From: Thozetella sp. PMI_491
Taxonomy: Eukaryota > Ascomycota > Sordariomycetes > Chaetosphaeriales > Chaetosphaeriaceae
Assembly (NCBI GenBank): GCA_021432635.1
Contig: MU270095.1
Span: 186,001 to 250,000 of the forward strand
Direction of reading: 5' to 3'
DNA: 64,000 nt
How positions within the stretch are numbered: position 1 is the stretch's first letter; every line of letters begins with the position of its first letter. Below the pieces are notes generated by a model. That model had not been told where the DNA came from. It searched no databases and worked only from the letters and a program-made list of their open reading frames with translations. Below, in pieces: positions 11,156 to 23,669 of this stretch. Both the position numbers and the translations under genes were made by a program.

Positions 11156-11593
11156 CTCGCTGCTGCCATAGCCTAGTTGCCAAGAGAGCCTCTGCTGTCC
11201 CGGCTCCGGCGTCGACTTCCGCCATTGCCCACCTCCAACAAAAGACGTCCGCTGGAAGAGGACTGACACGAGCTTTTGAGGGGGCACTTAGCTGCGCGGT
11301 AACACAACTTCAGGGGGGAGACTCGCTACCTCCCCGGCCAATCTCAGATTTCGGATGGCTAAAAAGGGAGGGGGCTTCATAGAGTAGAGAGATACCCATA
11401 CTGTAGTTTTACCAGACATTGTATCACATCTTGCGCACAACCGGGTCCGTCGCGATGCAGTGCTTATGTAGTCTATGATGTAAAACTCGTTGACTTTCAT
11501 CAGCTCCCTGACAGACATAGGCCTCGATTCAAGGTAGAGTAATGTGGCTATCAGTGTTGGAGGTTCTAGCCTGACAGAAGCCGACCATCCCAT
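11000..11593 (-). pseudogene. Minus-strand frame with one internal stop, covering the 24-nt repeat; possible gene relic
   Basis: One minus-strand frame is open over 198 codons except for a TAA at 11288-11290. Its 3' half encodes an Asn/Thr/Asp/Gly eight-residue repeat through the minisatellite, preceded by a normal-looking stretch (GQQRLSWQLGYGSSEYMVIA). No domain is recognised and no clear start, intron or promoter is visible. It may be chance, or a decayed gene or element fragment, so confidence is low. Confidence 0.2.
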
Positions 11594-14500
11594 GCGAGTT
11601 TTCCGAGCGAGTCACTCAAAATTCCAACGCATTCCAACGCACTGCCATGTGATAGCTTCCGAGATACATGTCAAATACCGGTGTCTCTTGGGCGAGTTGG
11701 GTAACCATATGCATCGGCCGCGGTGGCTCGATGTGTACTTTACAAATCTGACGGCATACTCCACAACACCTAGCAGCAGCGAAGGCACAACCTTCTCTGA
11801 ACGCTCGGTATATATATATATATACTATTTAGGGCTCTCAAGGAAGGTTGGCCGCTGCTAAAAGTATTGTTTTGTTTCCCTGGTCAATAAGCAACCAAAT
11901 TTAGACATATTCCTCTATAGATTATCTAGTCAAAACTTCAACTCTCATCGTCTTCTCGTCTGTCCGTAGAGATATCATGATGGGGGCCTAAGGCGGGCCG
12001 GAGACGACCGATCAAGTTGAGAGAAGGGACATTTGAGCTTGCTGGGATGGAGCATGGGTATGAACAAAGAGTACCGTCCATATTGGACGTCCCCGAGGTC
12101 TGTTTCACGCCCCAGGTATCCTCACGTCCACCCCCCCGGCTTCGTTGCCTCTCGGTGAGGTAGCAAACATCACCCAAAAGGCCTGCCTTCCTAAACCGAA
12201 TCGGTAAACGCAGCAGCGTTACCAACAACACGGCCCATGAGGCCCATTAGCCGCTGCCCCTGTGACGGTAGCGTTCGACAAGTCCACCCCCGAGGGTTGC
12301 CTAAACACATCGAGGTCGCAACGACAGCACGAACCCCACACTGGTGTGCATGCCACGCTACGGCGGCCCGTACGCGCATTTCACCCTCGCCGCTTCCAAA
12401 GTGGACGTCTAATCCCAAGGGCACAGGACAAACCCGGTTGCCGTCGCACGCGTCGGCGGTACTGGGCCTGGCTGGGGCTTGCTCAACTTCGCAAACGCGT
12501 CGTACATATAGGATGATGCGCTGCCCTTGTGCTCGGAGTTTGCACACAAAGAGGAAAATCCTAATCGACGACAGGAAGAAACGGGGTATATTGAGCCATG
12601 CTCCACCGGCTGCGAGCCGGCGGAGCGGTTGGTCCTGCTCGTTCCGCTGCACCCGGAGGTCTCGGACTGCCCCAAGGTGACGAGGTCATCAAAGCTAGAC
12701 ACGTGCAGAAGCTCGATCCGCTATCGAGGCGGAGATTTGGTGCCCTCATTGGCCTCTTTGGCTGAAGTTGCGGCAATTCCGACATCCTCCACGATCCTTC
12801 CGCGGGGAGGTGGCCAGTTTGCTCAGGGCCTTCCCCGACATTGGGGGCCGGACGAGGCACGGCGCCCAACCTCTTGCCCTTTCCAGTAACGCCGCTTTCA
12901 CCAGACGGCTATCGTTGGCTACGCGAATCATGAGGGCGCCCAGCCGGTTTTTTTCTGGGAGAACCTATCTGGAGAAAGCCCATGCATATGGTGGTAACGC
13001 TATGGCTGGGTGGTGCACCGGAAATACACCCTCGCCGGGCCGCTCTCGAGCAGCATGTTATCGCACGGCTATGGGAAGGGATCATTGCACCCGTTCCTTT
13101 GGCCTTTTGACTTGGCGGCATGGTCTGTGGCCTCAATCCTCGACAGAAGGGGTAAAGAGCTGGGCGGGCCGCAGTCCTGCCTGGAGAGCCTGCAGATGCA
13201 TTGCAAATCTCTGCGGCCACGCGGTTCGCTGCGAGGTCCCCTCTCTGCCGTATACCTCGCCGTATGCCTCGCCATAGGCCCCCTCGGGCGGGAACCAGGC
13301 GCAGATTTCTTCTTGCTGCTGGGCAGGCATAGACCGCTCTTCGGCCCCCCAGCCGGCACGTCGCCGGCTCTGCGCCTCGTGGGCCGCGTCGCCATTGCCA
13401 TAGATAGTGGCTCTTCTCGGCCTCATCCAAGTGCCTCGTCTCAACCTCTCGATGTTCAGATTCGTGCCCGCCCATGTAGCCCGCTCAAGTACCTGTACAA
13501 CAGGCCCGCAGGGTCCAGGTATTCCCTAGAGGCTGTCTCATGGGGTCTGGACACTCCCGCCCAGGCCAACGAGAAGCCCGGCAAGCCGCCATTCACAAAC
13601 CAGGCTGCCATGTGGCACGGCAGGGGTCATTGGGTTCCTTCGCTCTGGGACAAACCTCGCAGGAAGCGCGGGTGACAAAACTTGCTTGGTGACCCCCAAC
13701 CCCGGGCCTGGCGCCCGTCCCGCAAGCCGCACATTTTCAGCAGCGCTGCATACCTTCGCATCAACCAAGGTCGCACGGTCACGCCCTCGCCCGCATCGCA
13801 GGACATTTTAAACTTGAGCGATGGATCACAGCGTCTGCCCATTCCTACCGCGTGACTACATACGGAAGAGCCCGCCTAGATGGATCGTGCGCCTGTAGGA
13901 ACGCGATCCTTCGCCTCGATAAGTACAACCCGAAAGGGCCATAGAGCATGGGCCAGCGACCAAGCCTGCCTGCAGGGTTGCTGTCGAGAGGGGCGCCCGC
14001 ACGGAATGTAGCATTGCGGGCTCTAGTCTGCCCAAGATCTTTCTAGGCAAGTCTAGGCTCTGGGGTGCAAGGCATGCCACCTTGCTGCAATCTCATTTCT
14101 TTTTCTGCATCTTCCTCGTGGCCAGTTGGGGTGCCGTCTCTCAGCTCCCTACGGCTCCGTCGTCGGTGCTGCCAGGCGCGGATACCGCGGAGCGAAGGAG
14201 AGCCACTGTCCGTGGCGCTCCTGGCGTGGCGCAACCCTTTTCAGCTCGGCACCACGGCGGCGACTCTCAGTCCAATGGGGGCCCCGCGATTGAGTCAATA
14301 GTACCAGCCAGGCGGCGCCCGTGGCCGCCCAGTCCTGAGACTCTCTGCCGTGGAAACATTGCCCACGGTTGCTTCGAGAAAAGGAGAACCATGAAAAAGC
14401 GAGACATTGGTTTCTTCTGTCTTGGCTGGTCGCATCTGGCCCTCCTCTCCAGATGTGGGAGGTGCCAAGAGCGAGCCCAACCTGGACCCTACTCCGGTGC

Positions 14501-15043
14501 GTGCTGCAGGAGGTCGGAGCTGAAGCTTCGGATTAAGTACAATGCAGCTGGGAAGGTTGGCTTGACTCAGGCACGTGTCTTCTGGAAGCCTTCTCGCAGC
14601 ACCTGGAGGAAGAGCGAGTTACTTACGGGCTAGGTGGCCGAGAAAGTGCACAAGCCCAGTCTAGGCCTTGTGTGGCTTGCGCAAGGGTTTCGGCATTCTC
14701 GCGCTGCTCAGATATCTCGTGTTCGCTGTCCTAGCTAGTTCACAAATGCCAGGCTCTGCTGCGATGGTCAACCTGTCGCTCCAAGAAGCCAAGTTAGGCA
14801 CAGGTAGGTGGGGCATAGCAAGCACTCCCACTCCCACCCATCCTTCGGATCGAGACTCCTGGAGCGGGAGCGTCAGGGACCTCCCGTTGCCGTGATCCTA
14901 CTCGGGCCGGGAAGCACAGGCAAACACCCATATAGGCAACATCGGCCTTTTCAGCACCGCTAAGTGCCTTCTGGAGGAGCGCGTATCGTCGTTGGTGCAT
15001 CCTGGCCTAGCACGCGCTTCTTGAGCCATTTCCTCGCTTCTCC
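11594..15043. other. Gene-poor region, part 1
   Basis: No gene could be supported. The first 350 nt are more AT-rich than the surroundings and include a (TA)8 run. Beyond about 12 kb the sequence is GC-rich with many short, unconvincing frames on both strands. A frame at 14082-14633 (+) begins with a secretory-looking stretch but has only a TTG start and no domain. Confidence 0.5.
11809..11824. repeat. (TA)8 microsatellite
   Basis: An alternating TA run in an AT-richer patch. It could act as a TATA element for an LTR-like sequence, but no supporting LTR structure is complete here. Confidence 0.85.
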
Positions 15044-15871
15044 CTACCATCTCTCCCTTCTGTGATGGGTAGGGTCCAAGTGCGGCGCCTGTGCCGGGCT
15101 GTCTGAGGGCTGCGGGCAAGCGGCTGTAGTCTGCGCCTCGGAGCGGGCCACGGTGCAGATGGCGCCCGGCCCCACTCTAGTGCTTTGGACTTCCGCATAA
15201 GCCGGCCCGAGCAGCGGTCTCCCGTGGTCCGGCTGTCCTGGCCGGAGAGAGATGATAGATTTGAGTCGTAGCGAGAAAAGACCCTGCTGCTGCTCCGAGA
15301 AGCTGTAGCAGGCAAGGCTGCGCCGCTGGGTGTGTGACAACTCCAGAGGCGGGATCGTCCCTTTCGTTACATGCTCCCACATGGGCACCAGCAGGTCCTT
15401 GAAGTGAATTATGCAGCGGCCAGAAGTGCGCTGAAAGTCCTCTACCCAAACGACGAGCTCTGCTTTGTCGTTTCTTGGCTGCAGGACAGCGTTCATGAAG
15501 CCGATAGGGTACTTGGGTCTGTCCGAATGGTCGACATCGACTGCGACCCGGTCAAGGCGGAAAAGTCCAGGCAGACTGGCGCATCATGGCCGCCGGGGTG
15601 ATAGAATTGAGAGGCAAAGGCGAATCCCCGCTGGAAGCCGGGTCCCTTTGGAGATACTCAGCTCTCCGCTGAAGAACAAATAGCGACCACCATCGAGCAA
15701 CGAGACTTTAGACCTGCTGGTTACGGCACAGGCCATGTCATCGAGAGGCAAGTTCCTACGGCCTAGGATGTGGCATCAGTCAGTATAATTCAGAGAAAAA
15801 AAAAGCACCGGCGCTCACTTTTTCGGTATGCCCCAGAAGGGCAGCAGCGTTTCGTCACTCTCCGTAGACAT
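15044..15871 (-). pseudogene. Decayed or frameshifted gene of unknown function
   Basis: A plausible first exon starts at ATG 15871 (MSTESDETLLPFWGIPKK, 53 nt) and ends at donor GTGAGC. A 63-nt intron (15756-15818) with a CTGAC branch site and CGTAG acceptor follows. Exon 2 reads NLPLDDMACAVTSRSKVSLL and on to RYLFFSGELS. Then protein-like sequence jumps to the next frame (GFQRGFAFASQFYHPGGHDA, then PVCLDFS), and returns to the first frame with LDRVAVDVDHSDRPKYPIGF and MNAVLQPRNDKAELVVWVED, open to the TAG at 15044. The shifts lie in short homopolymers near 15646-15649 and 15557-15564, and cancel out. In the original frame a TGA stands at 15584-15586. I do not recognise the family. Either an inactivated gene or two sequence errors would explain this, and the good splice signals argue that it was once a gene. 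Confidence 0.5.
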
Positions 15872-18800
15872 GGTGCTGTCGCGAAAGTCTATTGCTAGGG
15901 GGTGGTGATAACGAGTGCTTAAGCAAGACCCTGTAGTCTAGATGGGGATATTTGCTGGCGAGTGACGATCCAAGAGACGACTCGGCATCGGAGGCTGTCG
16001 GTACGAGGTTCGGTGCCGAGTGTCGAGCATCGCTGGGCGGATCGGCATTGACGGCTAAGGTCCGACTGCCGGGCACTTGGTGTATCGCGGGGGACGCCTT
16101 CCATTCTGAGAGTACAATGCAAGAGATTGAGCACTCCTGCCTTTGACAGCCCATTTCCGCAGCGGTCAGACCCCGCCACCGTCTCAGGTACCGGCAAGAG
16201 CAACAGAGCGAACAGGCCAGGCCATTCGCCAAACGGAGGGCAGCATCGCCGTAATTACGGCGGACGAATTTACGGACGAAGCTGCGGGCGAAACTCCCTC
16301 CACTCCCGTTCGTCAATACCCAGTAGGGTAGAGGGAAAGGGGGGTGGTCTGTGGCACATCATCTGCCATTGTACTTCTTGCTCTCCACGGTAACAGTACC
16401 GAAAGCTCGCTCTTACATGCAGTGGCCTCATCGGTCACCGCAAGTCATCCGCCTGGTAGGGCTGGCCAATCAAGACGGCAGGCTCGATTCGTCAACTCCA
16501 AAAGCGGGACACACTTTGCAGCACACCTGCGGTGCGATAATTATAGAGCTCCGCAAGACCAGAGAGTTGGCCGACCGTCCTGTGCGCCGTTCTCAAAGCG
16601 TATTCCAAATCGTTGCCGCACTTGTTCGCCCCTGGCTTGGGCCGGCGTATCACCAGGCTTGGCCCTAGTGCGCGAGGGCAGGGCGACGGCCGGGCTGTCG
16701 GGTTTCTTTTTCATTGAGTCCGGCGGTCGTGATCCTTCTCCCCACATAGCTCCAGCTAGCCGGGGGTTCCGCAGGCGAAACTCATAACCCCTTGGTCCGC
16801 TGGGCGACGTCATCAATGTGCGCAGCACCGGGCTACACGATGGGCCGACCGACCGAACCACGGGGACGGCCTGCAGGAATGACCAGAAGCTAGGGAGGAA
16901 AGGGCCTGGGCTGGGCTCGCGTGGGTGTGCCCACCCTTTTCCCGATGCCAAGCTTTCAGACGCCATAGACGCGTCAGGCGCGTGTGCATCTAATTGGGAC
17001 ATCTGGCGCGCCTCGATTATCGCGCACAGCCCCTGCCCTGCGAACAGAGCCGGGCAGTGACATAAGTGACTCCCGTCTTGGCTTCGCCGGCCCTCGGGCT
17101 AAGGCCGAGCCATCCGAGCGCCATCGCTCGCCTACTAACACTAGACTCCACAAAGCCGTCTCAACTACCAGGTGCTCCGTAGGTAAGGTATGTACGGAGG
17201 TATAGTAGCCAAGGTAATTATGTCGACTTCCCAGGGGTTTGCCCAGTTTAGTCTGTTGAAACGGCGTCGTGGATTTCGTCCCGCAATAGCTCAGAGAGGC
17301 GCCAAGGACGGCACAGCTAGGGCAAAGCGCTGCTCGGGGCCGAGCAATTCGCTGGCTCGCCCCGCAAGGATGGTGTCGGCCGCCATCTCCAGAAAAAAAG
17401 TCTCTGCCTGGTTTCCAAATGTCCCCGCTAAACTCACGGATTTGAAGACTTTTGGAAAGAATGGAAAGTTTTGCCTTGCATGGCCGCATGGCCGCCGTCT
17501 GGCATGATTCCACTCCAAAAGCAGGGCAAAATGGTGCTAGAGCCCCCCCCCCCAGGCGCGTCCCCACCCCCGGTGGCACGAGGTACTTGTGGGAGGGCAT
17601 TTCGGAATTTGTACGGGCTTTTTCTACGGACTTGTCGTTCACTGATTAGCGAATGGGGAAAGGGGGTCCGACGTACTCGCCTATCGTATGGAAAACCGCA
17701 AATGGCATAGCTCCCCCCCTTACGCTGCTCTGCGAGCCGCACAGCTGCCGGCCTGGCCATCTCACGGGTGCTACAGATACGTGGGTCGCGCGGTCGACCT
17801 GGCCTCCCTTCTTCCTTTTCCGGCCGGCACCTCTGGTACACATGCCGTACATAGCACGCTCCCTTGGGTCGGCCACAGCATTCGGGCCTGCCCAGGTGGC
17901 GTCTCTCGTGGCTTCCCAGTTTCCAGTAAACCGCCCCCGAAGGATGAGCCAGAACCACGCGGCCGATGCAGCTGGGCGAATCGGCAGCTAACACGCCCTG
18001 ACCGCAACATGGACGTCTGTGGGTAGGCAGGGCTGGGCCACACACGGGGGGGTGCATGCGAGACTGCGTCACCTCCAGACCCTGGGAAGTTCTGCGCCCT
18101 TCTTCTGGGCTTCCGTTCAAGGTTAGGCACGTCTTCCCGGGGGCAGGACCGGTGGCTCACTCCGAACTCCTCCCCAGCCTGCTCCTGGTGCGTCGCTTCT
18201 GGTTGGGCCCTTCGGACCCGAAACGGTGCATCACTTGTTGGCAGTGCCAATAGGCGATGGTCCGGCCAATGAGACACGCCGCAGCCTGAGAGGACGGGGG
18301 TTGCGTATACTCCTCCCTCGCTCCCTGGTAGAGAATGGGAGCAAGGGCTACGAGACCCGGCCTTCCGAGCGGTCAAAGGACAAACACAATCCTGAATGCC
18401 TGTCGGTAGCACAGCACCTGGACATCATGGGACTCAGAGCTCGGGAAAGGACGGTCCTGCTGGCGACCCCTCGGATTCCGCTCGAGCGATTGCCTCGACG
18501 CTTTTTGGTCCCCCCTTGTGACCGGCTCGGCCATTCTGGCGGGCCAGCCAAAAGTTCTGCACAGCGCATTCCGTATAGGCTATACGCGGGGTGGATATGC
18601 CACGCCCTCGCCATAGTAGTAGTCGCACGGCGACCTCACGAGGCCAGGGCCCCAAGGTCCGCTGCATATAGTGAGTGGTATTGCTTCGCAAACTCGGTTG
18701 CCCCCCCCCTCGCCCCCCCCCCCCCGCGAACCAACCCACGGATAATGACAAAGAGACGAGGCCACGGTACCGCCGCCCAAGGCGTCCCCCAAGGTATCTA

Positions 18801-21800
18801 AAGTATCCATCTTGTGCCGTCAGCCCCTCGTAGCTTCATTGGGTGTATCCTGCCCCTCCTCCCTTCTTCCCTCCCGCATCTGCGCTTGTGCAACGATGCC
18901 CGCTCTTTCGTGTAACCGCCCACGGCCGGCCTGGAACGCTGACAGCAGGTTGAGGCCAACTAACCGCCCAACTAACATACAAAAGGCCTATGTGCCCTCG
19001 CTGTCGTGCATCGCAGTAGAACAAACGGCAGCAATAATGCAACTCATCGCTGCACCCACCCACACCCCGATCGGCAGTGGTGGGCGACCTAGTCGTTGTC
19101 CGGATTTAGGTCGACCATGGCGATTGGACGGGCCGTTCAGTGTCGCCGACTGGGCGGCCTGAGGGCGTTAGCATGCGGCTCGGCTTCGGTCCTGAGAGCG
19201 ACAGCCCATCGCATCCCCCCCTCTTCCCAACGCGTAGCCTCGACTCGCACAGTGCACGTATGGGACTTGTGACTCCAATGCGCTAGAGGCGCGGGTCAAC
19301 TGCTCCCCTCGCCCTTCTCTCCCGAAAGGCGGTGGAGCCTCGCCAGAGGGACGTTGCAGTAGCCTATGTCGTGTGCGCTCTCCATCCCCGTCGACGTCGA
19401 GGGAGACCGATGTGCCTTTCACGTCAACGGTACCCGAGGGATCCCGAGATGGACCTCTTGGCCTGCCGTGTCCACAGTGGAAAGTTGCCTGCGTCCGAAA
19501 GTCTAGTTTGGGGAAAGCCTTTGCGATAGCCAAAGGCCTAGCGCATGCTCCCCTGAGGCCCGCCGACTGCATGCTCGCGGCACGAACCCCCCTCCCCTTC
19601 CCCAGTGTGACACGTCGCGCCCTACGAGCAGCCCCCAAATATATCCCGTAGATTGACTTCTCACTTTGGCTCAGTCGGGTCCCACGGATCCCCGCCGAGG
19701 TCTGAGGAGACGAGAAAGTCCACTTACCCCCCCTCCCTTCCCCTCTGCCAAGTGACCATCCCTAGCAGCATACCCTCCCCCGAAACCTTCGGGACTAGAG
19801 CGAATTCTGCCTGCAGAAGGTCGGTGCTGCGGCTCTCCCCAGGCTGCGTGGTCCTGCAAGGGCTCAACTCCGTGGTGTGGTCTCCTCTCTCCGTGGAGGC
19901 TCTTCTAGGAAAAAGCCAGGCTCCGCAGCCAGGCTCCGCGGCCAGGCTCCGCTGTGGAGGATGCCCAAGACGCGAAGACGCGAGGGGGGGGTAGAGGAGG
20001 GATCGGGTCAAGGACGTACGAGGCTTGCTCCGAACCAACTTCGTACAGTGCTAATTTTTATTTGCGGTCGTCCACGCGGAGGAAAGCCCAGGCGGCGCGA
20101 GAAATGGCACAGGGCACAGAGGCGCAAATCAGAGGGAAGACTATACGAAGGAACCTCCCAACGCCCCCCACCTCGCTCTCGTTTCGTTCCCTCGCCGTTT
20201 TCTTCTTGCCGTATAGCTGGGACCCAATGCTGCCGAGAATATGCCCCAGAGGGCCAAAAGTGCGCTGCCGTATCGAGCCTGATCGGGCTGCACTTTCGCA
20301 GATCCCAGCCGAACCCAGCCCACCCGCGCTGTGAGTCTGCCGACGTGCCGGCATGCGTTTATAACCCCCCTCTCAGGTTAGGTCTGTGCATACGCTACCT
20401 CGTTTCCTACCTGCCCCCCCTCGCTGAAAGGGACCTTTTGAACCTTGGGACCCTTCCCCTAGGCGTGTTTCAAAGAGGAAATGTGTCGCCGTGGCGGGCA
20501 TGGCGGGCAACCAAAGGCGTTGCTGGCCGCCAATCTTGGCCCCCACTGCGACAGCCAGCTCGAGATTGAAGGGCTCGAATACTGGCCAAGTAAAGCACGT
20601 TCCAGCCCTTCCCTACGCCAAGCCACCCCTTCCAACCCGTCTCCCCCCCCCGAGCGCGTCCCTTCTCCTCCTCCCACTGAACGAGATGCCTGTCAAAAGA
20701 TCATCCGATCGGGCTCGGCGGAAACGTCAAATGCGAATGCGCAGGCCTAAGTGATGGCCGCAATGCGCACGTCCACTCGCAAGTGTAGGGCTTTTACGCC
20801 CCCTCCCCCCCCCCCCCCGGGACCGAACAGGGGGGCCAGGGTCGGCCATCCTGCAATCCACCAGTGGCAGAGTCTTCGGGAGGGGAGATCGTCCTTTAGA
20901 CGAGCTCCGCCCACGAAAAGGAATTAGCGGAGTTGTCGGGCAACACTGGGCTTGTGGGGATAACACGACCTACGTCCGGGGCTGGTCGGCTTTGCGCCGT
21001 ACTGGACGACCGATCACCGATAACCCGGCGACTTGCGACGAGGACGACAGGGTTGGCGACTTGGCCCATGCCCGGCACAAGTCCAGCCTGGGCGTGCCAT
21101 CGTGCCAAGACCGCGTCACTCGCTCGCCTTTTTTTCTGCGTGCAAGCTAAGAGAACAAAGGTCTGACTGGCACCCTCCCGCCCCTGGCATTGCGCGGGGG
21201 GTGGAAGGGCGACAATCTCGTCAGAAAGCCTCTCCCGTCTTATCGACGTTGTTGCCCCAGTCCCCGTTGTCGGCCTGTCAGATCTTTATTTTTTTCGACC
21301 CTCTCTGGCTCACTTTCGGGTTTAGGTCTTGCGGCCGGAAAAGGCAAGCAAACGTAGACTACGCAACGGTCCCCATAAGGCTGAACCTGGAAAACCCCCC
21401 CTTTTTCCCTCATCTTTCTCCCTAAAGGGTATATGGTGCCCACTACGGCGGCAGGTAAGATTGCGAAGTACGTGTGGTAGGGGAAGGCCCACAAGCTTGT
21501 GCAATGCGCTGCGCTGTTCGGGGCCCGGCCCTCTCCGCCTCTCCTCCAAAGGGTCGGGATCGGGGTTTTTAGGAGCCCAGCCGAAAACCCCGAATCTCCT
21601 TCACCTCGCAAATTGGGCGAATTGGGGGCACGGGCGGTGGGAAGGGAGAAAGCATAGCAGGTGGCGGAAGGGTGAGTGGGGCCGAGAACACGATGGGAGG
21701 AGACACAAGGAAGCACGAGGAGCAGCAGGGAGGCGATAAAGCATAAGTGATTTAACAAAGTTTATTTGTTCATTCGTGCAATTCATCATCGCTCGAGCGG

Positions 21801-22273
21801 CGTTGTGTAGTATAGTGGCAGTGGCTAAGGTAGCCCGGTTCCTTCGCGCGCAGCATATGCCCCAAAGCAGCACAGTAGCTCCGTCCCAAGAAACGCTCGC
21901 CCTTTTGTTCCCTCCCAATTCGTCGTGACCAGTCCCCACGGTCGAGCCCTTCGACCGTGGATTGGCGTAGTTAAGAGACAAGATGTTGCGCCGTACACTC
22001 CCATGTTGGTCACCCAAAATCCTGTATCCGCCGCGTAAACAAGAGTAGAATAGCAAATTCCAAAGCCCATCGCATGCAGTTTGCCTCCCGATTGAACCCC
22101 GCAGATAAACCCAGTCCGATTAAACATTGGAGCCTCGTGCCCGGTCCGGCAGTCCCGGCGAGCAAACCAGCGCCCGCCCTATCCCTTCCCCGCCCGGGCG
22201 GCCAGCTCGGGTTGGTCGTGGTGGGAAGGGGAGAGGGTGGGGAAGAAGAGAAGAGATCAATGCCACATGTGCA
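15872..22273. other. Gene-poor region, part 2
   Basis: No gene is supported in 6.4 kb. The sequence is GC-rich with homopolymer C/G runs (about 17550-17558, 18705-18725, 20805-20819) and a 13-nt triplication (19915-19953). The open frames have erratic composition and no domain. It is not AT-rich, so it does not look like classical RIP-mutated repeat DNA. The right end contains the 3' UTR of the bZIP gene. Confidence 0.5.
19915..19953. repeat. 13-nt direct repeat, three copies
   Basis: GCCAGGCTCCGCR is repeated three times head to tail with single changes at the unit ends. No function is evident. Confidence 0.85.
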
Positions 22274-23278
22274 TCACAGTTGCTGTTGGACCAAGCCGGG
22301 CGAGCCCGGCATTGACAGCGGCGTTGTAGGGTACTCGTAGCTACCCGAGTCCGAACAATTCGCCGAGTGGTCAAAAGAGTGCGACAGAGGAGGAGTCTGT
22401 GCCAGCCACCCATCAGCAACGGGGATCTCGGTGAGAGTGTTGGGCTCGCGAGGAACTCACATGCGGGTTCGAGTCGTAGGGCGAGGGCGCGCCGGTGCTC
22501 ATCTCGAGGCCGGGAACGTATCCCGGGTAGTTCATGTAGGGGGTGAGGCCGTCCTCATGGCCGGGGAACTCGCGCTTGATGGCCTCGCTGAAATGGGTCA
22601 TGGGCGGGAGGGTGACGGGGACGGGTCCGGCGAGGTACTCTGGCTGGTAGGCTTCTGTCGTCATGGCCCGGTAAGGCTGGGCGGCGCTGTAGGGCATGAG
22701 AAGCTCCTCAGGCGGCGGGGGGTAGGCCGAGTAGGCGAACATGGGCGGCGTGTTGGACCGCTCCCGGTCGTCGTAGGTCTGAGGGAAGAGGTACTCGTCG
22801 TCGTTGTGCATGGGCGGCGTGAACTGGCTCTGGGTCATAGGCTTCGGCGGGGCAACCGCGGCCTGCTTCTTGGGCGTCTGCGGGGACGGCTTCTTGCTGG
22901 CGTTCTTGGCGGGGGCCTTCTCGTTGCCAGAGGAAGCTCCGTCCGAGGTGCCCGCGCGCCTCTCGAGGTCTTCCAAGCGCCTCTTAAGCTTCTTGCCTAC
23001 AAAGGAGGTGAGTCTTAGCCGCGGCGTCCTCCCCAGGAGGAGGCAGGGGAGCGAAGGAGACGAGTTCCCTCGCGTGGAAGCTACGTACGGTAGTTGCGCT
23101 GAGCAATGCGGTTCTGTATCCTCCGGCGCTCGGCAAGATCTGAGATCTTGGTCCAGTCCTCGTCGGGGTTGGCGGAGCTGCTGAAGGCGCTGCTGGTGCC
23201 GTGGCCCGAGTACTGTCGGGGCGGAGGCGGGGCCGGTTGTGCCGCGTAGGCGTACTGATGTTGAGGCATGGCGAACAT
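22274..23278 (-). CDS. bZIP transcription factor
   Basis: Exons 23278-23089, 22996-22461 and 22396-22274 (introns of 92 and 64 nt) give 282 residues. The basic region RRRIQNRIAQRNYRKKLKRR is split by intron 1 inside the codon for R64. It follows a conserved lead-in, DWTKISDLAE (41-50), and leads into a short zipper starting LEDLERR. The Q-N-R-x-A-Q-R core is of the AP-1/Yap-like fungal type. The middle is Pro/Tyr/Lys-rich. The last exon was recovered from its clear coding character (TPPLSHSFDHS, then EYPTTPLSMPGSPGLVQQQL); without splicing at 22397-22460 the frame runs into unrelated sequence. The 64-nt intron model is preferred because the alternative in-frame acceptor would leave only a 34-nt intron. 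It should bind DNA in the nucleus; targets are unknown. It is the only clear gene within about 35 kb. Confidence 0.88.
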
Positions 23279-23577
23279 GGTGGATGTGTGGTGTAGCTGA
23301 GGCTATCTGCTCAAGCTCGCACTTTGTGGGGTTGGGTGGGTGAGGGAAGATGGAACAAGATGATGAGGTCAGAGACGGATGATGAGAGGAGGCGAGACGA
23401 AAGTTATATGTCTCCAAGGTAGAATCTCTGGATAGTCGGACCCAAGATGGCGGGATAGCTCGAAGGAAGTGTTTCGGGAGGGGGGAAGCTCAAGTTTTAA
23501 ATATTCAGAGAGGCGCCATCCTCCTTCTTGCGAGGCGTCTCGAGGGTACTTGAGAAAGATACCTGGGCTAGGTTGGG

Positions 23578-23669
23578 TACGTACCGTACGTACCACCAAC
23601 TTCGAGGAGATCGGCACAGCAGGTCACCCGGGTACGTACCTTCGTACCCTTGGTGCAGTTTGGTACGTA
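23578..23669. promoter_or_regulatory. Cluster of four TACGTA palindromes upstream of the bZIP gene
   Basis: TACGTA occurs at 23578-23583, 23587-23592, 23633-23638 and 23664-23669, mostly inside the longer palindrome GGTACGTACC. The cluster is 300-391 nt upstream of the bZIP start codon. ACGT-core palindromes are typical bZIP binding sites, so autoregulation is a reasonable inference. Confidence 0.5.

Noticed and set aside
14082..14633. Plus-strand 183-codon frame starting with a signal-peptide-like stretch
   Set aside because: It starts with TTG, not ATG; composition after the first 20 residues is erratic and no domain is visible.
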